A stretch of DNA of 64,000 nt from Desulfobacteraceae bacterium (GTDB lineage: Bacteria > Desulfobacterota > Desulfobacteria > Desulfobacterales > Desulfosalsimonadaceae). Shown here piece by piece: positions 9,975 to 20,000 of the stretch. Each line of letters begins with the position of its first letter. Position 1 is the stretch's first letter. The stretch is taken from positions 1-64,000 of the forward strand of contig JABZFM010000011.1 in the NCBI GenBank assembly GCA_014237465.1, given 5' to 3'. Made by a program: the position numbers and the translations under genes. The notes under the pieces are model-generated. The model made no database searches and was not told the DNA's origin. It saw nothing but the letters and a program-made list of their open reading frames with translations.

Positions 9975-11243
9975 TTATTTAGGATTGCCGTACGACTGAC
10001 GGTTTCTCAGCCAGTCCTTGAATCCCCAGATGCTATATACTTGTCCGGTCGGGCAATAGTCGCCCATAAAGTTGACCGCCATGTTTTCATCATAGTATTC
10101 CTGCATGTCTTCCGCCGGCGGATGAAAGATCTGTGGAACGTTGCCAATGGCGGCCGCGAAGGATTCATCGGCCAGCATATGGCGGTGGATCAGGAACGGT
10201 TTGACGAGCGCTCCCCAGCGCATATAATTCAACCCGGCATTTTCGATGGCAGACTTCAAGTAGAAGGGAGCGATGCAGATGGTAACACTGCCGTCCGGAT
10301 TTTCTACAACTTCGTCGTCGGAGATACAGTCCGTGGTGCCGCTGGTGGCCCAGTCGCCCACGCAAACCGACCAGTAGCGGACATCTTTACCGCCCTCGAA
10401 ATCATTGCCGGTGTAGGTATCCTCAAAGGTGGGCGGAGAAAAGGTTAACACCGCGACTTTGTCGGCATAATTCTGGGTAATGGGCGCCAAAATATATCGA
10501 TTGTGGAGCGTCGGGAAGAGCCCGGCAAGAAGTCCGAAATGGTGAAAGACGATATCGTCGCCATACAACTGCTGGGAATTTCCCCAAAATTCGGCAAGAT
10601 CCGCATTAAAGAACATCCCGCCTAATTCAGGTAATATTTCATCAAGATGCAGCAGCATGGATTCCGGCGTTTGCCCTGAGGTCAGATCGGCCTTTAATGA
10701 TTCAATGGCCGGCGGGGTGCCGCCATAGGAATTATCCTGATCCTGGTCGGCCCGGTATACCCGTGTCATCAGAACGTTGTTTTCGATGTCCGCCGGAACC
10801 ATAATTACGTTGGTTGATCCGACCGGGGCTTCGATGCCTTCCTTGACCACCCAGATGGTAAAGCTGCGCTTGTCCGCATTTCGATCCTCGCCAACCCGAA
10901 AAGGATTGATGCTGCCCGCGTCCGGTTCGATGTCATAATCAGCCATGGCAAGGACCGGGAGCCCCTCAACCCCATATATATTGAAACTGAAATGCCGGGC
11001 GCGGGGGAACTCCCCGGTCAGTTTCAGGATATCAAAATCCCGGGTATGCTGTTTGTAGATATACTCATCATAGCGCGCCACCGTATCCGGGTAGGCCGGG
11101 GTCAGGCGCATATCACCATTGACCTCAAGCCAGGGAGACCCCCCGAAGTCGCCCTGGACGATCTCAGCGTTTGCTATGTGGATATTCAGAACCACTGTGC
11201 CAAACAGCAGAGCACTAAAAATTATTACTTTGAAACACTTCAT
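9975..11243 (-). CDS. Secreted paralogue A (unknown family, FPxAR / NPFRxGxxR / DVRYWS motifs)
   Basis: A 422-residue protein with a signal peptide (residues 1-26, IFSALLFGTVVLNIHIANA). It shares ordered motifs with the products of 12565-14916 and 50373-51812: GEFPRARHFSFN near 80, then IEPDAGSINPFRVGEDR near 125, and GKDVRYWSV near 290. The fold is probably beta-rich. I do not recognise a named family or catalytic residues. It is transcribed alone. The 230 bp upstream contain no sigma-54 promoter I could accept, but a 140-bp repeat ends the next gene upstream. The start is ATG 11243 with AAAAAGGAG in front. Confidence 0.7.
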   Translation of the reverse strand: MKCFKVIIFSALLFGTVVLNIHIANAEIVQGDFGGSPWLEVNGDMRLTPAYPDTVARYDEYIYKQHTRDFDILKLTGEFPRARHFSFNIYGVEGLPVLAMADYDIEPDAGSINPFRVGEDRNADKRSFTIWVVKEGIEAPVGSTNVIMVPADIENNVLMTRVYRADQDQDNSYGGTPPAIESLKADLTSGQTPESMLLHLDEILPELGGMFFNADLAEFWGNSQQLYGDDIVFHHFGLLAGLFPTLHNRYILAPITQNYADKVAVLTFSPPTFEDTYTGNDFEGGKDVRYWSVCVGDWATSGTTDCISDDEVVENPDGSVTICIAPFYLKSAIENAGLNYMRWGALVKPFLIHRHMLADESFAAAIGNVPQIFHPPAEDMQEYYDENMAVNFMGDYCPTGQVYSIWGFKDWLRNRQSYGNPK

Positions 11244-11469
11244 AACTTTATACTCCTTTTTGTTAAAATTTTCTCTTACAAATTAAAATTGGATTGTGTC
11301 GTTCATTGTTTTTAGAATTTTTCTTTTATGACCTCCTTAAATTTTAGTCTAATAGGAGATTACAGCCTACGATAACGTCTTGCAGTACCGTCCAAGTTCA
11401 GATCGATGACCCAACCCCAGACGCTGCTTCAGACACCTTGAACCCTTGAATCCTCTGCCCCTTCTTATT

Positions 11470-11609
11470 TAGTACCTGAACGGAAAGCACATTTTTTGTA
11501 GGTTGGGTTGAGCCCGCTCTGACATGTTGGGTTTCGTGCCTCTACCCAACCTACGGGAATCAAGCATTTAACAAAATAGGATTCCAAAGGGCGAAACCCA
11601 ACAAATCCT
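11470..11609. repeat. 140-bp interspersed repeat, copy 1
   Basis: Identical base for base to 37309-37448. It contains a strong hairpin (GTAGGTTGGGT...ACCCAACCTAC) and starts TAGTACCTGAACGG, like the terminal repeat of the longer copy at 27271-27437. Its right edge falls inside the 3' end of the FKBP gene and supplies part of its stop codon. Confidence 0.9.
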
Positions 11610-12297
11610 AGGCCAGTTCAGCCGGGCACCCGATGCGGACTTTTTCACCCACGTGCATCTCTTCGAGGGTCTCCTTCCAGCATGGCATGCATCGGTAGAT
11701 CGGCAGATTGGCCGGCGAATTGTTTTTATGGGTGTCGGCAATCACCTGGCCGTCCGCCAGCATGCCCTTGTAGTGCACCTTTACGGTATCTTTCGTTTCG
11801 GGTCGGGGGCCGTCGCCTTTGCGCAACACACGTTTTACAATACCCGAATCCGTAACAACGGCGCCTTCTGCCTTTTGCTCCTCAGCCAGCAGTTTTTCCC
11901 CTTTTTCCTGTTCCGCGGCGCTGATTTTCTCGACGCGTTCGCTCAAGAGGGCCATGATCTCTTCACGGTAGCTTTCAACATTGACTTTCGGTTTCCGGTT
12001 TTTCAGGCGGTCCCAGAAACCGGTCTCAAGTATTTTAAGTTCCTCTTCGCTGAGTTGGAACGGCTCAACTTCCCAGGCCAATCGCTGCCCGATGGTGTAA
12101 ATGGTTTTCTCGGTCTCGGTTTTGAGGTTGGCCGGTCTTGTGTCTTCGGTTTTGGCTGAATTTTCGGAAGATGCGGCTGCCGGGCTGATGTTCCCTTTGC
12201 CTGATTCCGCAACGCTGCTGTTTACATTCATTGCGAGTATTGTCAAAAACATGATCAACAGCGCCATCAAATTTGAAAAAGGGGTCATTCGTTTCAT
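11608..12297 (-). CDS. FKBP-type peptidyl-prolyl isomerase, C-terminally truncated
   Basis: A 229-residue protein with a signal peptide (about 1-30), an FKBP N-terminal-like helical region (about 60-130), and an FKBP domain beginning near 145 (VKRVLRKGDGPRPETKDTVKVHYKG). It would act as a periplasmic folding helper. The domain ends abruptly at CPAELA, where FKBPs normally continue with YG and about 30 more residues forming the last strands. The break coincides with the edge of a 140-bp repeat, so it looks like an insertion or rearrangement. The FDSS-type active-site segment is also changed (VIADTH), so isomerase activity is doubtful. A ribosome site, AAGGAG, precedes ATG 12297. Confidence 0.75.
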   Translation of the reverse strand: MKRMTPFSNLMALLIMFLTILAMNVNSSVAESGKGNISPAAASSENSAKTEDTRPANLKTETEKTIYTIGQRLAWEVEPFQLSEEELKILETGFWDRLKNRKPKVNVESYREEIMALLSERVEKISAAEQEKGEKLLAEEQKAEGAVVTDSGIVKRVLRKGDGPRPETKDTVKVHYKGMLADGQVIADTHKNNSPANLPIYRCMPCWKETLEEMHVGEKVRIGCPAELA

Positions 12298-12478
12298 TCT
12301 TGCTCCTTACCTTTCTTTTTTTTTCTCGTAACATAATTACAGTGGAATAGATCCGTATAAGATATTTATATTTAAAACCACAGAGAACACAGAGGGATGG
12401 ATAATTCGCTTGAATAGTACTATCTACCACCTCTCTGTGCTCTCATAATAAAATCTTTCCATCATTCGGTTCAAACAC

Positions 12479-12516
12479 GCCCCCCTTTTGTGTCCATATG
12501 GGCACAAAAGGGGGGC
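12479..12516 (-). terminator. Hairpin terminator
   Basis: A perfect 14-bp stem (GCCCCCCTTTTGTG / CACAAAAGGGGGGC) with a 10-nt loop. It lies between the 3' end of 12565-14916 and the start of the FKBP gene. The T-rich tract after it is weak, so the direction is inferred from gene order. Confidence 0.6.
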
Positions 12517-12564
12517 TTTGGTTTGTGTTATAATCGACATTTGATGACTGACGTCTTGCTGCGC

Positions 12565-14916
12565 CTACCAGTCGTCATGATGCGGAATGTTCTGGGGATC
12601 CAGGCCGGTGCCCAGGGCCTCGAATTCCGCAGTGGTCATGTAATGAACCTGGGGTTGATAAACACCCATGAGTCCCTGCTGATCATTCTTGTTCGTCAGG
12701 TTGGGATCAAAGTCCGGGCTGCTCCAGGCCGCTTTTTCCCACGGCGCGTTCACAACGTTCGGCGCGATGGCCGGGTTACTCCACTCCGGTTCAATGTCGG
12801 ACCAGCGGATCAAGAGCGTCTGGAGGGCCTCGGGCCCCCAATCCTGGTAGTTGACACCGTTCGCCAGGGTGGCATTGACCGGTTTGTCTTCGGGCCGTGA
12901 GAACGCCATAACGTACCAGCCATTTTCGTCCAGCAGGACTTCATCGTCGGAAAAATCACCGTAAATAGGAAGCAGGTAAGTCTGTGTATCCGGGCTGTTG
13001 GTCATGGCCTCGTGGCTGATCGACCAGAAGCGCACATCCGTGCCGCTCTCCATAATGGATTCCCCGTCTTTGGTGTGCGGAAACGTGGGCATTTTACCGG
13101 TCAAAACCAGCACATGACCATCCTCGATGGTGGTCGGCCGCCAGAAGTAATGATTGTAAGGATCGCACGTGGCGGAATCCTCGTAATTACCGGGCGGCGG
13201 TTCCCAATACCCCTGCTTGGACACGGTGTTGTCAAATGTACGGGCACCCAATTTTGCCAACGGATCGGTTATCGACGTTGGATCCCAGCGCATGACGATC
13301 TCTTCCTGGGCACCGAGCACAATGCCGAACATCATGTGAAAGCCCACATCGGAATCCCAGGGCTGAAGCACACGGTTTTCAGTCGTTTGCAAATAGGTCA
13401 TATCAAGATTCACGTTCCACGTGCGCCGGTAATAGGCCCACTTGTCCTCCTGCAACCGGAACCAGAATTTCTCGCCGGTGGGCAGTTCCAGGCTGAGTTT
13501 TGGCAGCGGCGCGTCGCCGAACGGATCGGTGCCCTCATCCGGCCGAACCATACGGAGCCATAATTGCGCCGGGGTAATGGTATTGCATCCCACCGGGCCG
13601 GACAGCGTGAAGCCAGAAGCCATGCGCAGGTTATCGGTATTACCCGGTGTGCGGTAGCGCAGGGGGGTTTCGAGCATTGATCCGGGAGCCACGGCCTCGT
13701 TCACGTCAACCGGGTTACCCTGGGCCATCTCAAAGGTATATTTGTAATGGCGGTCGGTCGCGGTCCGGTCGGCACCGGCACGGAACGGGTTTACATGCCC
13801 CGGTTCCGGCTCGATATCAACGTCGATAAGCGGTGTTTCCCCCTGGCCGACGCCGTAAGTCCAGACATTGATCCCGTCAAACGGCGGCGTGCATGCAAGG
13901 GCAAACTTGCGGGCATGGGGGAAATCCCCTTCAACGGTCATCTTGGCGCCGTAAGGGGCCGTATAGATCGTCACGGCATAGGCGGTATTGCAGTCACCGG
14001 CCAGATTAAGGGTTCTGGAATAATCAAATGATTCCAATGCCGGCCGGAAGGCCCATTGGTCCTTCCAGGAAATGTCATCGGGATTCACGATTTCCCACTG
14101 AAAATACTCGTTCTGCATACCCGCCGGCAGAAGACCTTCGGGAACCGCAGTCGGTTCCTGGGAACCGGCGGCCCAGTCCTGAATGAAATCGGTCATATCA
14201 TCCGAGGCGTCTTCGGTTTCATCCAAAGCGAGCTCGGTGCGGAGTGCCAGTATGAGGGGGCCCCGCTCGGCCCACGCCACTTTGGACGTGACATCTTCGG
14301 TGCAGGGGGGCAGGGGGTCCACCGAGCTCCAGTACTCAAAACGCCGCATAAACACGGTGGGGATGCGCAATCCATTGATGATGACTTCATCAACAAGGCC
14401 ATAGCCATATCCGTTCCGAATATCGGTTGCATCCAGGGGCACCGTGGCGGTGATGCCGCCATAGGTTACAGTGATTTCGCCCTGGTGGTCACCGGTAAAA
14501 TCCGGGGTCCAGAGAACTTTTCCACCGGTAATCGTACTGAGTTGTTCGTCAGGAAAGGCCGGGTCCATCATTATTTCCCGCTGCCATCCTTCTATCGTCC
14601 CATAATTCGCCGTCCGGTCGCGCCCCTCGTAGGGCGGTTCAAAATAGCCGTAATCGGTCGTCCAAACCGGCGGGTCGGCACGGTCCAGATCCGGGTCCTC
14701 GATTCCGTCACTCCAGGTGGCCGTCACTTTAAACAGGTAGACCTGGGGGATGGAAAAACTTTCCCAGGAATCGGGGGTTACGGTTAATGTCAGGGGCGGC
14801 GGCGGATCATCGCCACCGGCGAACGCCATCATGGGGACAGCCGCCATCAGCACCAGGGCCAAAACGGGAATGGCAACATGCCACGCCCACGGTAATTTTT
14901 TGTTATTATAAGTCAT
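12565..14916 (-). CDS. Secreted paralogue B, long form
   Basis: A protein of 783 residues from ATG 14916; a GTG at 14919 is also possible, being better spaced from AAAGGAG. It has a signal peptide (about 1-34, VLALVLMAAVPMMAFA). The N-terminal third (about 35-290) is extra relative to the other paralogues and looks like an Ig-like beta domain. The rest carries the family motifs: GDFPHARKF near 335, IEPEPGHVNPFRAGADR near 375, GTDVRFWSI near 630, and a C-terminal YMTTAEFEALG. The same EFEALG ending occurs in 50373-51812. Function is unknown. Imperfect direct repeats lie upstream at 15286-15401. Confidence 0.7.
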   Translation of the reverse strand: MTYNNKKLPWAWHVAIPVLALVLMAAVPMMAFAGGDDPPPPLTLTVTPDSWESFSIPQVYLFKVTATWSDGIEDPDLDRADPPVWTTDYGYFEPPYEGRDRTANYGTIEGWQREIMMDPAFPDEQLSTITGGKVLWTPDFTGDHQGEITVTYGGITATVPLDATDIRNGYGYGLVDEVIINGLRIPTVFMRRFEYWSSVDPLPPCTEDVTSKVAWAERGPLILALRTELALDETEDASDDMTDFIQDWAAGSQEPTAVPEGLLPAGMQNEYFQWEIVNPDDISWKDQWAFRPALESFDYSRTLNLAGDCNTAYAVTIYTAPYGAKMTVEGDFPHARKFALACTPPFDGINVWTYGVGQGETPLIDVDIEPEPGHVNPFRAGADRTATDRHYKYTFEMAQGNPVDVNEAVAPGSMLETPLRYRTPGNTDNLRMASGFTLSGPVGCNTITPAQLWLRMVRPDEGTDPFGDAPLPKLSLELPTGEKFWFRLQEDKWAYYRRTWNVNLDMTYLQTTENRVLQPWDSDVGFHMMFGIVLGAQEEIVMRWDPTSITDPLAKLGARTFDNTVSKQGYWEPPPGNYEDSATCDPYNHYFWRPTTIEDGHVLVLTGKMPTFPHTKDGESIMESGTDVRFWSISHEAMTNSPDTQTYLLPIYGDFSDDEVLLDENGWYVMAFSRPEDKPVNATLANGVNYQDWGPEALQTLLIRWSDIEPEWSNPAIAPNVVNAPWEKAAWSSPDFDPNLTNKNDQQGLMGVYQPQVHYMTTAEFEALGTGLDPQNIPHHDDW

Positions 14917-15269
14917 CACTAAATCTACTCCTTTATGTACAATTAATATATTTAAATTAACACCCTACATAGTCTACTTCCTTGAAACTGCTTCTTATCA
15001 CCTCCCCTGTATGATTATGCGTTATTCTAGATGGTAGCTTCGGAAACAGAAAATTACCGTCATGACAATTTTTGCGTTCCGTCATTCATCTTATTTTTGC
15101 GTTTGGATACCGGAAGCTGAATTTGACGAAAATTTTAAAAACGCATAACCAGGATTTTTAACGTTAACGACAATAAATTTCGTAAACGATGTTCACAATA
15201 CAAGCACACGCGCTATCAACTATCATTTATCATCAGTAAAAGAATTAGCAGGAATAAAAACCGGATGTC

Positions 15270-15403
15270 GTGCCAAAACGAAAAAGTGTTCATATTGGCA
15301 CTTTTTTTTGAGGGAATGCCTTTAAGGTATAAATGATTGTTTATATAGGTATTCTATGTGGGAGACCTTTAGAAAATACATGATTGTTCATATTGTCACT
15401 TAA
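15270..15403. promoter_or_regulatory. Three spaced direct repeats, putative regulatory region
   Basis: TGTTCATATTGGCAC (15287), TGTTTATATAGGTA (15338) and TGTTCATATTGTCAC (15385) are similar boxes about 50 bp apart. GTGCCAA at 15270 and TTGGCAC at 15295 form an inverted pair. On the reverse strand, TGCCAATAT resembles half of the palindromes at 23728, 50230 and 52233. No sigma-54 promoter with the right spacing was found between here and 14916. The rest of 14920-15475 has no gene I can support. Confidence 0.4.
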
Positions 15404-15475
15404 TTAAGGGAGGCTTTCAGGAAGATTACAGTGAAAAAAGTCAGATTTTGATGACAAAAAAAATCAGGGGCCGGG

Positions 15476-17017
15476 TCAAGTTCGGTGAAACAAAAATAAT
15501 ATAACAAATAGAATACAGCAGAAAAATCCGAAAATATCACCGTATTTGCAATAATACGAGATTTTGTCTGTGGTCCCCGGATTATTTAAAAGATAGCCTT
15601 CGGTAAAAGGTTTCAAAAAATGAGTAATATTTCCGGTCAGATCCACAAATCCGGAAATCCCGGTGTTGGCAGAACGTACCAACGGCCGCCGACATTCAAC
15701 GGCCCGAAATACCGACATACTGAAATGTTGATAATGGGCACTGGATCTGCCGAACCAGGAATCATTGGAAATATTGACAATAATGTCTGCTCCATGTTTG
15801 ACAAACTGGCGGGCTAAATCGGAAAAAATGACTTCCCAGCAAATCAACGTTCCAACGCGCCCAACAGGCGTATCAAAAATGGAAAACGTATTCCCGGGAA
15901 CATATTCTCGAGGCCCTGCATATCTCAGTTTGAGCACATCAATAAACCCTAAAGGAAAATATTCGCCAAACGGCAACAAATGTATTTTATCTTGCATTTT
16001 TTCGATTCCCTGGCTCGTAACATAAAAAGCAGTGTTATAATAACTGAATTTTTCTTTTTCCAGAGCATAACGCGGACCGCCTGTTATCAGCGAAGCGTTT
16101 GATTTTTTTAACATTTTTTGGAGTTTAACCGGTATGCTGTCCTGCAAATAATATGGAATTACTGTCTCCGGCCATATAACCAACTTTGCCCTATTCTTAA
16201 GTGCTTCAGCAGTCATATTCATATACAGGGCTTCGATGGCCTCCCGATTGTCCATTTTCCACCGGGCATTTTGCTCCACGCTTCCTTGTATCGTGGCGAT
16301 CATCTCTGAATTCGAAGACTGCTTGAGGTTTGCAGGTGAGAAATAAGAAATACGGAAGCTGCCATAAACCAACGACACACCGATCAAGCAGAGCGGAAGC
16401 CATAGTGTTTTAAACGCCCTGTTAAAATTGGATATATTTTGAATCATTTCAAAAAAGGCGTAATTGGTAATCAGGATGAGAAACGACACACCATATACAC
16501 CTGTAACATCTGCTATTTGTATGATGTTCAGCCATGAATATTGAGAATAACCGGCCAACGCCCAGGGGCATCCGCCCAAAAAATGGACTCGAATCAACTC
16601 AACAGCAACCCAAAGGCCTGCAATCATAATTAATTTCACTACCGGCCCGGTGTTCTTTTGAATGATCTTAGCGGCAATAACGGCAAAACCGGCGAAATAA
16701 AGACCAACAAACCCCCAGATCACGATCAAGAAAATAATGGTCACTGATAAACCGGCGTTGCTGTAAAAATAAAATGCATTAAACAGCCAATAGGAAACAC
16801 CTGCAATATGAACAGACCCAAACAGCCAACCGATCAAAAAAGCCTGTATGGCCGATGTTCCGGAAAGTGCAAAAAAGAACGGAAGTAAACCGATCCAGGC
16901 AAGCGGCCAGGCATCGATGCATGGAAAAATGGCAACCCAGATTAGCGCCGAGATCAGCGTCAATCCGATTCGAAAGGGAAACGAAATTACTTTTTGGGAA
17001 GGCCCGGCTTTATTCAT
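15476..17017 (-). CDS. lnt: Apolipoprotein N-acyltransferase
   Basis: A 513-residue inner-membrane enzyme that adds the third acyl chain to lipoproteins. About six N-terminal transmembrane segments (residues 10-205) precede a nitrilase-type domain (about 230-480). The catalytic triad can be seen: Glu in VIWPETVIP, Lys in QDKIHLLPFGEYFP and Cys in GTLICWEVIF. Length fits the family. It follows the large regulator at 17034-21758 by only 16 bp, but they share no obvious pathway. Two lipoprotein-like or exported groups elsewhere in the window may be its clients. Confidence 0.93.
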   Translation of the reverse strand: MNKAGPSQKVISFPFRIGLTLISALIWVAIFPCIDAWPLAWIGLLPFFFALSGTSAIQAFLIGWLFGSVHIAGVSYWLFNAFYFYSNAGLSVTIIFLIVIWGFVGLYFAGFAVIAAKIIQKNTGPVVKLIMIAGLWVAVELIRVHFLGGCPWALAGYSQYSWLNIIQIADVTGVYGVSFLILITNYAFFEMIQNISNFNRAFKTLWLPLCLIGVSLVYGSFRISYFSPANLKQSSNSEMIATIQGSVEQNARWKMDNREAIEALYMNMTAEALKNRAKLVIWPETVIPYYLQDSIPVKLQKMLKKSNASLITGGPRYALEKEKFSYYNTAFYVTSQGIEKMQDKIHLLPFGEYFPLGFIDVLKLRYAGPREYVPGNTFSIFDTPVGRVGTLICWEVIFSDLARQFVKHGADIIVNISNDSWFGRSSAHYQHFSMSVFRAVECRRPLVRSANTGISGFVDLTGNITHFLKPFTEGYLLNNPGTTDKISYYCKYGDIFGFFCCILFVILFLFHRT

Positions 17018-17033
17018 TTTAATTTTTTCGGCC

Positions 17034-20000
17034 TCAACAAATTACAAGCATCTGCACTTCTAAATTTCCCGTATTAGCCATTTTTTTATTAGATTTTCGG
17101 TATTCGCTTGCAGTAATATTCATATAATTAAAAAATAATCGATAAAAGGATCTGAGGCTTGAAAATCCTACATCAAAGGCGATTTCCGTAATTCCATCAT
17201 CCGTATTTTTTAATTTTTCAGCCGCTTTTTGAATTCTCAAATCATTTATATAGTCTCCGATTTTTTTGCCGGTATACAGTTTAAAATTTTTCCCCAAATA
17301 GTTCGGACTGATTCCAATAACGTCGGCAATCGTATCTCTTGTAATATCTTCAAAATAATTTTCATTAATATAAGCAATTGCTTTTTCAATTTTTTCTTTA
17401 ACCGACGAAGATATCTGTTTTTCCTCAAGAGGCTGTTGTAATGTTATCAATTTCTGTTTGTGGATCACATGTTCAAGCGGAACAGACGCCTTGGACATTA
17501 AATTCACAATCAAATCTGCGTCATTCTTATTAAAGACATCGCTTGATAATGGGTTATCCAGATAACATACACCAATGAACTTATTATTTGATCCAATCGG
17601 AACACATAAAATGGATTTACTGCCGTTATCCGTCATGGTTGAGCCGTTATGATCTGATTTAGCCGGTTCATTATTTGATGATACAATCACGTCCCCGGTT
17701 TGATATGATTTTTTTACCATTTTATCCAGATGTTCATATTCGGCGATACCGGCCACCCCCATACCTGTCTTTAACTCCAATGTGCCATGATCATCTACTA
17801 TAAAAATATAACCTCTCCGGGCGCCGCAAATTTTAACCGCATTGTTTAAGACGATATTTAATATCTCATCAATATTTTCCAGATGTTGAATCGACTGGAT
17901 TAGATTTTTAACAATGGAATTCTTTTCAGATTCCATCAGGTCCCATATCTTACCTGTTTCATAATCATCTTCCCCGGCACCCAGTAAATACTTAATCTTT
18001 TCCGTATAATGTTTTGAACCGATTTCTTTAGACAAATGATAGGCACTTTGAAGCATTTCTTTGGATTTGTCGGTACTCTCAATTTGAGACAGATATAATG
18101 CATAGTCATAATATGTATTCATTAATTCATATCTTCGGCCGTACTTTGTACAAATCGTGATGCTTTTATGAAAATATTTCACTGCGTTTCGGTGGGCCCC
18201 GTTGATTGCATAATAACGCCCGTTTACCCGCAGGGCACCTCCATATTGCCTGACCCATGGTCTTGTCATGCGCAAGGCTTCCCGGCATGCTTTTCCGGCT
18301 TTGCGTAACAGCCGTTTTTGATCTTTGTGTGTAGATTTATCTTTTGCTTCCAGATACTGTGCTATACTTAAGTCTGCATAATAATTATAATACTGTACAA
18401 TAAACTCAGGCATAAAGCGTTTGCCTTTTACTATCTCTTCAATATTATGAAATGCATCAGCCGATTTTTCATAATCTCCTTTTTCCAAGTATACCTTGCC
18501 AATGACCATCTGAAACAGTAAATTTACATAGTCATATTCAGATGAGCAGCTTGCGGCTTCTTCAATGATTTGAAAATCTCCCTGTTCCAGGGCAACGAAA
18601 CATTTAAGAAGTGGAATAACACTCAAAAACCGGGCGTCTCTGACTTCATCTAAATGTTCGCGTAATTTGTTTATAACAGCGGAGGTTTTGGTGTATTCGG
18701 ATAAAAACAAATGCGTACTTATTAGATTCACAAGAGAGATATGGTATTGTCTGATATCGCCTAATCTTTCGAAAAGATGAATGCTTTCATTGATATATTT
18801 TTTATTGGATGCACTGTCACCTTTCCAGCCACAGGCCATGGCCATAAATTGAAGGCCAAGCGCTTTATTCCATTCATCATTTAAATCTTCACTGATCTGA
18901 ATCGCTTTTTTGAGGTATTTAAAAGCCCGTTTAAACAAAGGAATATTGCTGCATACCATTGCATAATACAGCATGCAGGCGACAAGTTCCGGGGATCGGC
19001 CGACTCTTTTTTCAGCAATATTAAGGGAACGAAGGACCGACAAAATAAATTTCAATCGATCGGTCAAAAGGTAAACAAATTTGATGGAATTGTAGAGTTG
19101 GACAATGATTGTATAACGCTGCTTTTCCGATGCTACTCTTCTCCGAAACCGATGGATGGGAATCAATTGACACAGCACATGGGCTAATAACTCCTTAAAA
19201 ATCGTTTTTTTACTTTTTGTTCGATTATATAAGGGCTTTTCACCCAACATCGTCAGCGCATCGCTCACGATTTTCTCACCTTGTGACCAGTCACCTTTTT
19301 TAAAGTACGCCTGGCTTATTAACTGAAGCAGTTTTGCCTTATCCGTTTCTGTTTTAATCAGTGGAAGTAAGTTTTGAAAAATAAGGATCGCATCGTCGTA
19401 TTTTCCAGTGATTAGATATATATTCCCTGTGATTTCCTGACATTCCATCCAGATTTGCTGCAGAAAGGAAGAGGCCTTTGTCTTTTCAGGATGATCGAGT
19501 TGCTGAACCACAAAATGTAAGTAATAACGCGCTGTATCGTAGGCAAAATTTTCATATGCCTTTGTTCCCGCCAGATATGCAAATTCAACAGCCTTATCCG
19601 TGTCATCGGCTTTTATAAAATGATTGGCAATCTCGTATTCCATATTCTCACTTTTTTGATGAAGAAGCCGTTTTTCAAGCGCGTATGCGATTTTGCGATG
19701 CAAGTTTTTTCGATTTTCACCGGTAATACTGTTATAAAAAGCTTCCCGGACTTTATCATGAAAAAAATAGTATTTCCCTTTTTCTTGATTATCGCTCAAA
19801 ATCAATTGCAGACCAATCGCTTTATCTGCAATGGTTATGATATTTTCGGGGACAAGTTCGCTGATATCAAAAAGAATTGCCAGATTAAAAGTTCTACCTA
19901 TAACGGCTGCTGAAGAAAGTATCTGCTTTTCTTTTTCACTCAGCGACTGAATTCGATTCATGATGGCATCCACAACCGTTGTCGGCAAGTCTAGTGGATC

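Noticed and set aside
14056-14787. 243-residue open frame opposite the secreted paralogue B gene
   Set aside because: Antisense shadow in GC-rich DNA; the minus-strand gene has the family motifs.
15265-15310. Sigma-54 promoter at GTGCCA/TGGCAC near the 15.3 kb repeats
   Set aside because: No TTGC/GCAA element at the required distance on either strand.
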